From Piscinibacter aquaticus (GTDB taxonomy: Bacteria; Pseudomonadota; Gammaproteobacteria; Burkholderiales; Burkholderiaceae_C): a DNA stretch of 64,000 bases. Below, in pieces: positions 55,608 through 64,000 of the stretch. The DNA is taken from NCBI GenBank assembly GCA_007994965.1, contig VOPW01000001.1:2914001-2978000 (forward strand). The letters are read 5' to 3'. The notes beneath the pieces are model-generated. The model was given only the letters and a program-made list of their open reading frames with translations. It had not been told where the DNA came from and ran no database searches. The first letter of the stretch is position 1. Every line of letters starts with the position of its first letter. Position numbers and translations under genes: made by a program.

Positions 55608-56825
55608 TCAGCCGCGCCGCAGCACCTTGGCCACCGGGTGCGTGCGCAGCCGGAAGGCATCGGGCATGCCCGAGCCCAGCAGCGGCCGCAGGTAGAGCCG
55701 GAAGGCATCGGTCACGTCGGTGCCGCTGGCGCTGATGAACGCGTCGTCCATCGTGCGGGTGCGGCCGGCCACCGCCTCGAGCGGTGCGAGCTCGTAGTCC
55801 ACCGAGTAGAAGCCGGTGCGCTTGATGGCCACCGAGCCATCGCGCTGGCCCCACATCGCGAACTGCACCGCCTTCTCGCCGACCTCGCGCGCCTCGCGCT
55901 GGTCGACATCGCTGACGCAGCCGATGAAGCTGCGCTGCACGTAGCCGAAGGTGTCGCCGCGCACGCGCTTGATCTTCAGCTTCGTCTTGATCTCCTCGCA
56001 CAGCAGATCGGCCAGCGCGCCGCTGCCGGAGAGCTGCACGTTGCCGTGCGCATCGCGCTCCAGGTCCTTGGCGAGCTTCGCCGCGATCGGCTCGCCGCTC
56101 TCGTCGTGGATGCCTTCCGACACTGCGATCACGCAGCGCCCGTAGCGCTCGTGCACGGACTTCACGTCGGCGAGGAACTTCTCCAGCACGAAGGTGCGCT
56201 CGGGCAGGTAGATCAGGTGCGGGCCGTCGTCGGGAAACTTCTTGCCCAGCGCCGAGGCGGCCGTCAGAAAGCCCGCATGCCGGCCCATAACCACGGCGAG
56301 GTAGACGCCGGGCAGCGCAGCGTTGTCGAGGTTGGCGCCGGCAAAGGCCTGTGCCACGAAGCGCGCCGCCGACGGAAAGCCCGGCGTGTGGTCGTTGCCG
56401 ACCCGGTCGTTGTCGATCGTCTTCGGGATGTGGATGCAACGCAGGGGGTAGCCAGCCTTGGCCGCTTCCTCGCTGACGATGCGCACGGTATCGGCCGAGT
56501 CGTTGCCGCCGATGTAGAAGAAGTGCTCGATCTCGTGCGCACGCAGCACCTTGAAGATCTCGTGGCAGTACCTGAGGTCGGGCTTGTCGCGCGTCGAGCC
56601 CAGCGCCGAGGCCGGCGTATTGGCCACCTGCTCGAGGTTGTGGCTGGTCTCCTGCGTGAGATCGACGAAATCCTCGTCGACGATGCCGCGCACGCCGTGC
56701 CGCGCGCCGTAGACGCGGCGCACCTCGGAGAAGCGCCGCGCCTCGAGGGCCACGCCGACCAGCGACTGGTTGATCACGGCCGTCGGGCCGCCGCCCTGGG
56801 CGACGAGGATCTTTCCGGATTTCAT
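55608..56825 (-). CDS. 6-phosphofructokinase, pyrophosphate-dependent type
   Basis: Phosphorylates fructose-6-phosphate, reversibly if PPi is used. The phosphoryl-donor motifs are GGNDS (106-110) and PKTIDND (134-140). The Asp109 and Lys135 positions are those of PPi-dependent enzymes; ATP-dependent ones carry Gly at both. Substrate motifs include TPGFPSAARF and MGRHAGFLTAAS. Length is 405 residues, intact, with an AGGAGG-like leader. No metabolic partner lies adjacent. Phosphate-donor specificity is inferred from these two residues only. Confidence 0.92.
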   Translation of the reverse strand: MKSGKILVAQGGGPTAVINQSLVGVALEARRFSEVRRVYGARHGVRGIVDEDFVDLTQETSHNLEQVANTPASALGSTRDKPDLRYCHEIFKVLRAHEIEHFFYIGGNDSADTVRIVSEEAAKAGYPLRCIHIPKTIDNDRVGNDHTPGFPSAARFVAQAFAGANLDNAALPGVYLAVVMGRHAGFLTAASALGKKFPDDGPHLIYLPERTFVLEKFLADVKSVHERYGRCVIAVSEGIHDESGEPIAAKLAKDLERDAHGNVQLSGSGALADLLCEEIKTKLKIKRVRGDTFGYVQRSFIGCVSDVDQREAREVGEKAVQFAMWGQRDGSVAIKRTGFYSVDYELAPLEAVAGRTRTMDDAFISASGTDVTDAFRLYLRPLLGSGMPDAFRLRTHPVAKVLRRG

Positions 56826-56880
56826 GGCGGGCCTCCTGGGTACGGCGCGATGCTACGCCGCCCCGGGAGGCAGGCAAGCC

Positions 56881-57120
56881 TCATGCCGCCGGGCGAAGCG
56901 GCTCGCGGCGTGTGCCCTCGTAGCCCTGCAGTTCAGCGAGTGCGCGACGGATGTCCGACTCGTCGCCGTCGATCACCGCGCGGTCGGCGCGGCGCAGCGA
57001 GTGCTCGATCAGGGCGCTGGCAAAGGCACCGGCCGAGCCGATGGCCACGTAGTGGCGCACCAGTTCGCGGCAGCGCGCCTGTTCGGCGGGGAGGGCGTGG
57101 AGCAACTGCGTGTTCAACAT
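56881..57120 (-). CDS. Small hypothetical protein
   Basis: An intact protein of 79 residues with a helical, soluble look: MLNTQLLHALPAEQARCREL, VRHYVAIGSAGAFASALIEH, SLRRADRAVIDGDESDIRRAL. Similar short proteins with a Y.AIG.AG.F....I..SL pattern occur next to various genes in Burkholderiales, and I know of no function. It has one cysteine and no signal peptide. It lies upstream of the phosphofructokinase gene on the same strand with a 55-base gap, so the two may be co-transcribed. Confidence 0.65.
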   Translation of the reverse strand: MLNTQLLHALPAEQARCRELVRHYVAIGSAGAFASALIEHSLRRADRAVIDGDESDIRRALAELQGYEGTRREPLRPAA

Positions 57121-57246
57121 GTGTCTCTCCTGGATTCTTTCGACCAGGACGACGGCTGAGGTGTCGTCCTGCCTTCATTTCAGTCCAGGGCCCCTCCCAT
57201 TGCGACGCCGCTGCAGCGTGAACCGCGTCGCAGCCGAAGACGATCG

Positions 57247-58869
57247 TCAGACGATCGCCTTGCCCCCGTCGGGCCACAGCCGTACTTGCCACGGCACGGC
57301 GGCAGCGGCTTGTCCTTGCCGCAGGGCTCCGGCACCACCTTCTTCGGGTCGAAGCTGGCATTGAAGACCGGGAACTCGGGAATCGCCGCCGGCAGCAGGC
57401 GCACCCACTGCTGGCTCTCCTTGTGGTACTCGATGATGAAGTCGACCCAGTCGGTGACCTTCACGAAGTCGATGATGTGAGGCTGCACGCGCGGCTTGTT
57501 CGGGTCCGGGTTGATGACGAGGTAGAACGGCGAGCGCCAATCCCACAGCCCGCGCAGCAGCGGATCGGGCAGGAAGATGTTCATCGCCAGCGAGTCGGCG
57601 CGGAAGTCCCACTGCACGCCACTGCCGGCGGCGACCCAGGGCACGTCGCTGCTGCCGTAGACCTTGATGCCCTGCAGCGCATCGCGCAGCGCCCTCGCGG
57701 TGGCGTGCACCGGGTGGGGGCGGAAGTCCTGGTTCAGCAGCGCGCTGGCGAAGCTGGCGAGGTCGGTGAGCTGATCCGGCGCCTCGAGCACGTAGCCGGC
57801 TTCGGTGTCGTACTGCTGCGCCTCGAGAATGGCCTTGGTGATGGCCTGCACCACCTGCTGCCGCGCCGGCGAGCGCGCCGGCGGCGTGCGCAGTGCCGCG
57901 AGCAGCGCATCGGCCAGTCGTCGAGCCGCTCGGTGATGTCCTTCATGCGCTCCAGGCGGATCGCGCAACCGATCGTCGGGTGATTGCGCTTGTCCTCGAG
58001 GATCTTCTGGTTCCCCTTCGCGAAGGCCTGGGCCAGATCGCGCGCGGTGGCGCCTTGCTGCGCCAGCGTCGCGAAGACGCCAGGGTAGCCCTCGCCGGCG
58101 GTGAAGAAGTTGTAGTTCGGGTAGCCGGTGGCGTACTCGGCGTACGGTGCCACCGTGTGCAGCACCTCGACCGACATGTTGAAGCAGTTGTCGAAGTGGA
58201 TCACCGAGATGCGCGGCACGCCGGCATCCGCCGCCGCCCGCAGCGCCGCGCCCAGGCCCCAGGTGGACATCGGCATGTGGTTGGCGGGCAGCAGCGGCGA
58301 GCCGCCCGGCAGCAACGGCGAGCCTCCGGGCAGCAGCGGTGACCCGCCCGGCAGCAGCGGCGAGCCTCCTGGCAGCACGGGCGCGCCGCCGCTGGCGTCC
58401 AGTCGCCACTCGAAGTCCTTCGGATCGCCATCGGTCATGCTGGCCAGGGTCAGCTGGCGACGGTCGATCTCGGGCAGGTAGCCGGCGCCGTGGCCCTCCA
58501 GCGCGAGCACGATCGCCGAGGTCGGCCGCGTCCGGTGGGCATGGCGCAGAAAGCCCGCCGGGTTGGCCGGCGCGGCCATGTCCTGCTTCCATCGCGACGT
58601 GACCTGTGCCTCGGCCGGCTTGCCCGCCTCGATCTCGACCAGCCGGTGTCGTCGTCCACACGGTCGATCAGCGCGGCGACGTGGATGCCCTGCGCAGCCA
58701 CCTTGAGAAGGCCCTGGTACAGCGGATGCTGCGCCAGCGTCTGCGAGCTGCCCTCGGGATAGGTCGACAGGGTCTCGTCGGTCCCGAAGGGCGCGTAGAC
58801 CGCCAGCAGCACACTGTCGGTGGGCGTGGAATCGCCGGATTCCTCCGGCCAGAGTCGAGGCAGAGCCAT
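57247..58869 (-). CDS. Clostripain-type (peptidase C11-like) cysteine protease with GGSPLLP repeats (frameshifts)
   Basis: Caspase-clan cysteine protease related to clostripain. The His of the dyad is in ALEGHGAGYLPEID and the Cys in VIHFDNCFNMSVEVLHTVA, followed by the conserved EYATGYPNYNFFTAGEGYPG. The N-terminus (MALPRLWPEESGDSTPTDSV; LLAVYAPFGTDETLSTYPEG) has no signal peptide. Four tandem seven-residue repeats GGSPLLP lie between the His and Cys segments, in the position of the clostripain linker that is cut on activation. The C-terminal 200 residues include WDFRADSLAMNIFLPDP and HIIDFVKVTDWVDFIIEY. Breaks lie near 58645, 57915 and 57275. With the last repaired the end is GGKAIV (57247); otherwise the frame runs to 57180. 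About 541 residues. It is divergent from the TPR/winged-helix gene at 59023. Confidence 0.75.
58287..58370. repeat. Four tandem 21-bp units inside the C11-like peptidase gene
   Basis: Four head-to-tail copies of a 21-base unit starting GGCAGC(A)(G/A)CGG, at 58287, 58308, 58329 and 58350, differing at a few wobble positions. On the minus strand they encode GGSPLLP four times. The length keeps the reading frame, so copy-number change would alter the protein by whole repeats. The unit is coding, not a CRISPR or intergenic repeat. Confidence 0.9.
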
Positions 58870-59022
58870 GGTTGTTCCTCCTGGTCGTGACGGTGCGCCG
58901 CTCGGGTCGCCGCCGCGCGCACGGTAACTGGACGCTACCCCCGAGCCCATCCCATTCACAGGCATTCATCCTTCGGTGGGATGGCGCGGCGCGAGACGAT
59001 CGTGAGACGATTCCAGCGGCCC

Positions 59023-61265
59023 ATGGAAACAATCACTCACAACTCCGATCGCTGGCTGCGCCAGCCGTCCCAGCCGGTGGCCGAGACGGTAATTGAGGCC
59101 CTGCTGGCGGCGCACCGCGCCGGCACGCTGGACGAGTGGTTGCGCCGGCGCCGCCGGATTGCGCGCTGGCTCATGCGACATTGGCTGAGGCCACTGCTTG
59201 GCGCGGCTGGCGAGACCCTCGACGCTGCGCACCCTGCCGCGCCGGTCGTTCTGCTGCTGCGCTGGGCGGTGGGTGAGCAACGTCCCGACCGGGCGGATCT
59301 CGAAGCGCCGATCGGGCGCGACGCCTGGCTCGACCGCACCAGCTGGCGGCCGGCGCTGGCCATGGCCTGCCAGTACGGCTTCCTGCCGGTGCCGGTCTTC
59401 CGCGAACGCTACCGCGGCCATGCGGACGAGGCCGCCGCGAGCCAGTTGTGCGGGCTGTGGTCGGTCGGCGCGAGCACCTACTACCGCTACCTCGACAAGG
59501 CCAAGAGGGCCCTGGCCCTGAAGCTGCGCACGGTACCGGCCAGCGCCGAGCAGCGTCTCGCGCTGCGCCGCGCCGGCCGCCGCTGGGCCGAGCTGCAGGC
59601 CGGACTGCAGACGGCCGAAGCCCGCGCCAGCTGGCATGCGCGGCACGCCGCGGCTGCACAGCTGGCCGGCGACAGCCTGGCGGCGCTGTGGCACTGGCCG
59701 AGGCCGGCGACACGCCGGGCGTGACGCGCACGCTGCAGCGGCACAGCGTCGAGCTGGCCAACGAGGCCGAGACCGAGCCGATCGTCGATGCGGTCCAGGC
59801 CGCAGCATCCAGCGTGCGCGAGCGATTCGAGCTGCAGCTGGCCCGCGCCGCGCTGGCCCGCATGCGCGGCGACGAAGCGCTCGAGCAGGCCCACCACGAG
59901 CGGGCCCTGCGGCTCGCCGCGGAGGCCGACGATCCGCTGCTGCTGGGCATCGTCTACGGGGCGCTGGGCAAGTTCCACGAGCCGCGTGACCTGGACCGCG
60001 CCTTCGCGTGCTACCAGGACAGCGTCGACTGCCTGCGCCGCTCGGGGCTCGGCGACGCCGTCGGGGCCGCCGTCGAGGTGATCGAGGAGTACGTGGCCAC
60101 GCTGGTGCTGGCCCAGGCTCTACGCGCTGCGCAACGACCCTCGCGCCATGGCGCTGCTCGAGCGCGCGCAGTCGCTGGCCGGACGCCATGCGCTGTCGGC
60201 CAGCACGATGGCGATGGTCGAGCAGACCTGGGGCGAGTGCCTGCGCCGCGCCGGCGACCTGCCGCGCGCGCTCGAGCACAAGCACCGCGCACTGCTGCTG
60301 TACGAGCGCATCGACGATCGCCGTGCCATCCTCAAGACCTACGGCAACCTGAGCCTGATCTACGGCGAGGCGAAGGATTTCCGCGCGCGCGCGACTATGC
60401 ACAGCGCGTGCTCGCCCTGGCCGCGTCGATGACGGTGGAGCCGGAGATTCTCGCGAGCACGCACCTGAACCTCGGCGTCGCGCTGTTCTGGCAGTCCGAC
60501 TTCGACCGGCTCGCGAGGAATACCGGCAGGCGCTGGACATCGCCATGCGGCACCGCCTGCACCGCGTCGCAGGCATCGCGCACCTCAACCTCGCCGAGGT
60601 CGACTACCTTCGCTTCAAGCGCAGCGGCGACCCGGCCGACGAGGCCCGTGGCGACGCCCATGCTGCCGCGGCAACGGCGATCTGGCCGCACGACACCGAC
60701 CCCGCGCACACCGAGGCCGCGCGCAGGCTGAAGGCCGAGATCCTCGGGCCCAGCGCAGACCGTGCGCGCGACCGGCTGCTGCCGCGCGAGGCGGCATCGC
60801 ACTATGCCGAGATCGCCGAGGTGGAACGCCAGCGCGAGCTGCTGGCACTGCCGGGCGCGCCAGGGCGACCACGTGCGGGCCCACCTCTCGATCGCCCGCG
60901 CCTACCTCGGCATCGCGATGAAGGAGCGCGAAGCCGCGCTCGCGCTGATCGATCGCCACGGCCTCGGCGATGCGTTCGCTGCCGAACTCGACGAACTGCG
61001 CAGCACCTTCAACCGCGAGCTCACGCGCGAGCAGAAGCTCGCCGCCGCGTGGCGCGAGGCCACCGCCGACCTCATCAATGCGCAGCGCTGCAAGGCAGTG
61101 CTGGCGCAACTGATGAAATCGGGCTCGCTCAGCAAGAGCGGCTACGCCGAGCTCTGCGCGCTGAGCCCGGCCACGGCGTCCAAGCACCTCGTGACGCTGG
61201 CCGAACGCGGCCTGCTGGTGCAGACCGGCAAGGGCCCGGCCACGCGCTACGTGCTGCCGGCCTGA
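59023..61265 (+). CDS. Large TPR-repeat protein with C-terminal winged-helix domain (about five frameshifts)
   Basis: A protein of about 748 residues with no signal peptide. The N-terminal 200 residues (METITHNSDRWLRQPSQPVA; GLWSVGASTYYRYLDKAKRAL) may contain a helix-turn-helix. The middle is helical with TPR-like units: RFELQLARAALARMRGDEAL, LLGIVYGALGKFHEPRDLDR, TWGECLRRAGDLPRALEHKH, ILKTYGNLSLIYGEAKDFRA and ILASTHLNLGVALFWQSDFD. The last 60 residues are a winged helix: SGYAELCALSPATASKHLV, TLAERGLLVQTGKGPATRY. Frames break near 59700, 60118, 60392, 60515 and 60858. It is divergent from the C11-like peptidase with a 153-base gap, so it is a candidate regulator or partner of that protease. 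I do not recognise a named family. Confidence 0.7.
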
Positions 61266-63014
61266 TCAGGCCGCGACGGTCTCGGCGCGGCGCACGCAGC
61301 CCTTGCCGCCCTGCTTGCCGGCATACATTGCCGCGTCGGCACGGCGCAGCAGGTTGACCGGATCGGTGCCATCCACCGGCACGAGCACGTAGCCGATGGT
61401 CAGGCCCACCTGGCACTGGCGCTGACCGGCCAGCACGAAGGGCTCGCGGAAGGCCTCCACCAGCTTGTGCCCGAGATCGCGCGCCTGCCGCTCGTCGGCC
61501 AGGCCAGCGGCGGTGACGACGAATTCATCGCCGCCGAGCCGCGCCACCACGTCGCTCGAACGCAGCTGCGAGCCAGCCGCTGGCCCACTGCGATCAGCAG
61601 CTCGTCGCCGAGCTCGTGGCCATGCCGGTCGTTGACCTGCTTGAAACCGTCGAGATCGATCATGTAGACCGCCAGCAGGCGCTCGGGCGAGCTGTTCGCC
61701 ATCTCGACGGCGAGCCGAGCGTCCAGGCCGCGCCGGTTGGGCAGGCCGGTCAACGGATCGGTGTGGGCCATCGAGACGAAGGTGTCGCGCTCGCGCACCG
61801 CGCTGCGCGCCTCGTTGTGGATCGCCTTCATGCGCAGGCCGAGCACGCGCATGAACAGCACCATGTCCAGCGTGGCACCGGCCTGGAAGGCATGCAGCGT
61901 CCACAGCGTGGCGTCGATGTAGCCCCGGATCACGCCGACCATGATCGCGGTGGAGATGAAGTAGCCGAGCCAGGGCGACGAGAAAGTACCAGCCGATCGC
62001 ATCGCCGCGGCGCGCGCGAGTGATCGCGCCCGGCAGGCCCATCAGCGCCGGCAGCAGGCCGAGCGTGCCGATCACGCGGCTGACGCTGTGCACGTGGATC
62101 ACGTCGAGCGCATAGAGCAGCGCGGTCAGGAAGAGCGCCGCCGCGCCGGCGTACATGATGCGGGTGAAGTAGCGGCTGACGCCCGGGCCGCGCAGCACCT
62201 CCTCGACGAACAGGAAGGTCGAGCCGGCGGCGAGCAGCGCCATCAGCGGCGCGCCGTGCGATTCCAGGTAGAGGTTGTCGCGCCACAGGTACATGCCGGC
62301 GACGCCGAACTGCACCACCGAGAACATTAGGCTGCCGCTGGTCAGCATCGCGTACTTGACGAACATCGACTCGCGAGTGCTCCACCACTGCACCAGGCTG
62401 TAGAGCACGAGGCACAGGCCGAGGCCGGCGAGCAGCCCCTGCAGGATGTGCTCGTCCATCGCCTCGGTGTGGAAGACCTGCGGCCGCATCACGGTGATCG
62501 GCAGGATCATCGCGCCCTGCGTCTGCACCCGCAGGTAGAGCTCGTAGGCCACGTCGGGCTTGAGCTCCAGCGGCAGCGCGTGCGAGCGGCTCGGGATCGG
62601 GCGCTGGTCGAACGGCTGCATGTTGCCCAGCCGCGCCTGCTGCACGATGCGGCCCTCGCGCACCAGGAAGGCATCGACCCGGTTCAGCGGCGAGTAGTCG
62701 ATGTCGAGCATCCAGGTCGGCCCGCCGCCGCCGGTCCAGCGGATCGGGATGCGCAGCCACACCGGCTCCTTGCGCAGGCCAAGCGTCGCATAGGCCGAGC
62801 GCGGCGGCTCGAAGCGATCGGCGGCAGCCATCGCGGCCGTGATGTCCGTCTCGCCCGACTCGTCGGGCAGGATGGTCACCGAGGGCCAGGCCTCGACGCG
62901 CTGCGAGCTGCCGTCGATCAGCAGCGCCGGCGCGGCCTGCGCCGCTGCCGAGAGCAGCAGGGCGGTCGACAGCGCGATCAGGCGCAGCAGGAACGCGCTC
63001 AACTGCGCGTTCAT
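61266..63014 (-). CDS. Diguanylate cyclase with 7TM-DISM sensor region (two compensating frameshifts)
   Basis: Inner-membrane c-di-GMP synthase. Signal peptide MNAQLSAFLLRLIALSTALL, then a periplasmic 7TMR-DISM extracellular domain (TLGLRKEPVWLRIPIRWTGG; YELYLRVQTQGAMILPITVM), then seven transmembrane helices (residues about 185-385). The GGDEF domain follows (TDPLTGLPNRRGLDARL; IDLDGFKQVNDRHGHELGD). The active site is RLGGDEF, intact. No clear RxxD inhibitory site is visible before it. Frame breaks near 61985 and 61575 cancel. 582 residues. It overlaps the upstream DUF2236 gene by four bases (ATGA) and so is in one operon with it. It ends one base after the convergent TPR gene stop. Confidence 0.9.
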   Translation of the reverse strand: MNAQLSAFLLRLIALSTALLLSAAAQAAPALLIDGSSQRVEAWPSVTILPDESGETDITAAMAAADRFEPPRSAYATLGLRKEPVWLRIPIRWTGGGGPTWMLDIDYSPLNRVDAFLVREGRIVQQARLGNMQPFDQRPIPSRSHALPLELKPDVAYELYLRVQTQGAMILPITVMRPQVFHTEAMDEHILQGLLAGLGLCLVLYSLVQWWSTRESMFVKYAMLTSGSLMFSVVQFGVAGMYLWRDNLYLESHGAPLMALLAAGSTFLFVEEVLRGPGVSRYFTRIMYAGAAALFLTALLYALDVIHVHSVSRVIGTLGLLPALMGLPGAITRARRGDAIGWYFLVALARLLHLHRDHGRRDPGLHRRHAVDAACLPGRCHAGHGAVHARARPAHEGDPQRGAQRGARARHLRLDGPHRSVDRPAQPARPGRSARRRDGEQLARAPAGGLHDRSRRFQAGQRPAWPRARRRAADRSGPAAGSQLRSSDVVARLGGDEFVVTAAGLADERQARDLGHKLVEAFREPFVLAGQRQCQVGLTIGYVLVPVDGTDPVNLLRRADAAMYAGKQGGKGCVRRAETVAA

Positions 63015-64000
63015 GAGCGTGCCGGCCCGGTCCAGGGGCCGGCCACCGTGAAGCGGTCTTCGATGGCATTGAGCCAGCCCGGCGCGCGGCGGTCGGAGCC
63101 CCACTCGCGCATCATGCCGTGGGCCTGGTCGAGCAGGCCCTGCGGCAGCTTCAGCGGCCGCGTCTGGTCCATCAGCAGCTGCGTGAGCAGGTGGTAGCCG
63201 AGCACGCGCGTCACCAGCCGTGCGAGGCTGAAGTCCTTCCAGAACAGCCGGCCGATGCCATCGATCGTGCGCACCAGCGCCAACAGCACGGCGAACAGGA
63301 CACGCGAGGCCAGCGGCACCGGCCCGTCGATGGCCAGGTCGCGGGACGCCTCGCGGCCGATCAGGCGGCGCGACAGCAGCATCGGGAACGGTTTGGCCAC
63401 CGCCGGCGGGATCACGCCAGCCAGGTTGCGGAACAGTGCATCGGCGAGGCCCGGCCGCGGATCGGGGGCCAGCATCTCGGCGCGCCCGCGCGCCTGCATG
63501 CGGGCGAACAGCGCCTCGGCCTCTTCCATCGTGAAGGCCATCAGCTCGCGGCGGATGCCCACCAGGTGACCGACGACGTTCCAGGCATGCAGCACGGCCA
63601 GTTCGTCGTCGCGATCCAGGCCCACGCCGAGCGTGCGCAGGCCGCGCAGGTAGACATAGCCGAAGGTCAGCAGCGTGTAGGCCTGCTCCTCCTGGTTGCA
63701 GGGCAGGCCGCGCGCCATGTCCCAGCCGTGCGCGAACAGCGCCTTGTGCATGGAATCGCCGCCGCGCGCCGCGGCCAGCGCCGGCACCACCGGCAAGGCC
63801 AGCCCGCGTTCGCGCAGCGCCACCGCCTCCTGCGGGCTGGCGCGCAGCACGAGGTTGCGCACCATCGCGTGGATCAGCCGCACCTTCAGTACCTGCGCGA
63901 CGCCGCCGCCGTTCGGATCGGTGAGGCCGCCGCGCATCATCACCGGGAAGACCATCGCCGCGGTGCTGCGAATGCGGTAGTCGGTGCGCTTCTCCAGCTG
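63011..64000 (-). CDS. DUF2236 / MpaB-type oxygenase-like protein, N-terminus beyond the window
   Basis: At least 329 residues, open through the window edge. The frame is continuous from 64000 to the stop at 63011. The MpaB/DUF2236 domain, shared with the rubber oxygenase Lcp and the mycophenolic-acid enzyme MpaB', is suggested by VMMRGGLTDPNGGG, VLKVRLIHAMVRNLVL, LLTFGYVYLRGLRTLGV and HAWNVVGHLVGIRRELMAF. The histidines in these segments could bind haem b. A hydrophobic stretch VLFAVLLALVRTIDGIGRLF follows. The activity is unknown. It is translationally coupled to the diguanylate cyclase gene downstream. Confidence 0.78.
   Translation of the reverse strand, partial: QLEKRTDYRIRSTAAMVFPVMMRGGLTDPNGGGVAQVLKVRLIHAMVRNLVLRASPQEAVALRERGLALPVVPALAAARGGDSMHKALFAHGWDMARGLPCNQEEQAYTLLTFGYVYLRGLRTLGVGLDRDDELAVLHAWNVVGHLVGIRRELMAFTMEEAEALFARMQARGRAEMLAPDPRPGLADALFRNLAGVIPPAVAKPFPMLLSRRLIGREASRDLAIDGPVPLASRVLFAVLLALVRTIDGIGRLFWKDFSLARLVTRVLGYHLLTQLLMDQTRPLKLPQGLLDQAHGMMREWGSDRRAPGWLNAIEDRFTVAGPWTGPARS

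Noticed and set aside
58270..58390. A possible CRISPR-like or minisatellite array
   Set aside because: The 21-bp units are contiguous with no spacers and stay in frame as GGSPLLP within a peptidase gene.

Overview
The window is very G+C-rich, with strong G/C preference at third codon positions. Its genes look like those of a betaproteobacterium of the order Burkholderiales, probably in the Rubrivivax/Methylibium/Piscinibacter neighbourhood. Supporting this are Bug-type (TctC) binding proteins, a long-form IF-1 beside a cold-shock gene, a DUF6776-bactofilin-erpA block next to rplM-rpsI, a Tat-exported HiPIP and a PPi-type phosphofructokinase. The genus is an inference.

Layout. 1-6100: end of an SBBP-repeat protein, an HtrA-like protease, an AraC regulator divergent from a MATE efflux pump, a cold-shock protein plus IF-1, a TerB-like protein and a small secreted protein. 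6135-26891: one continuous plus-strand hydrogenase locus. It holds the structural genes of an oxygen-tolerant membrane-bound [NiFe]-hydrogenase (hoxK/hupS, hoxG/hupL, hoxZ cytochrome b) with hupE, then the accessory genes hoxM-L-O-Q-R-T-V, then hypA-B-F-C-D-E, an extra small gene and hoxX, and finally the sensing system hoxA (NtrC-type regulator) with hoxB-hoxC (regulatory hydrogenase) and hoxJ (histidine kinase). 27104-29143: an apparent thioredoxin-ArsA fusion. 29229-36350: a 2-hydroxyacid/glyoxylate-type catabolic region (Bug protein, class V aminotransferase, GntR regulator, FAD/Fe-S oxidase, second Bug protein). 36400-49051: mostly housekeeping genes (dtd, a CDF transporter, tyrS, an M23 peptidase, anmK, erpA, bactofilin, rpsI, rplM, a GNAT gene, srkA, htpG). 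49156-54576: divergent lipoprotein pullulanase and alpha-amylase. 54581-64000: DUF2306 protein, HiPIP, PPi-PFK, a clostripain-like peptidase divergent from a large TPR/winged-helix protein, a 7TM-GGDEF protein and a DUF2236 protein cut by the window edge.

How the genes work together. The small subunit carries all six cysteines of the [4Fe-3S] proximal cluster, so the enzyme should oxidise H2 in air and feed electrons through HoxZ to the quinone pool. HypA-F and HoxX build the Ni-Fe(CN)2CO centre, and HoxM clips the large subunit. The cytoplasmic HoxBC sensor and HoxJ control HoxA, which should act on the sigma-54-type promoter seen just before hoxK. Gene order closely follows the Cupriavidus necator (Ralstonia eutropha) MBH locus, with two insertions: hupE and a 173-residue gene between hypE and hoxX.

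Quality caveat. Most genes longer than about 300 codons contain one or more 1-2 base frameshifts, many in short G or C runs, including essential genes such as htpG. I treat these as probable sequence errors and give whole-gene spans bridging them, stating where the reading frame breaks. Residue counts for such genes are after bridging.
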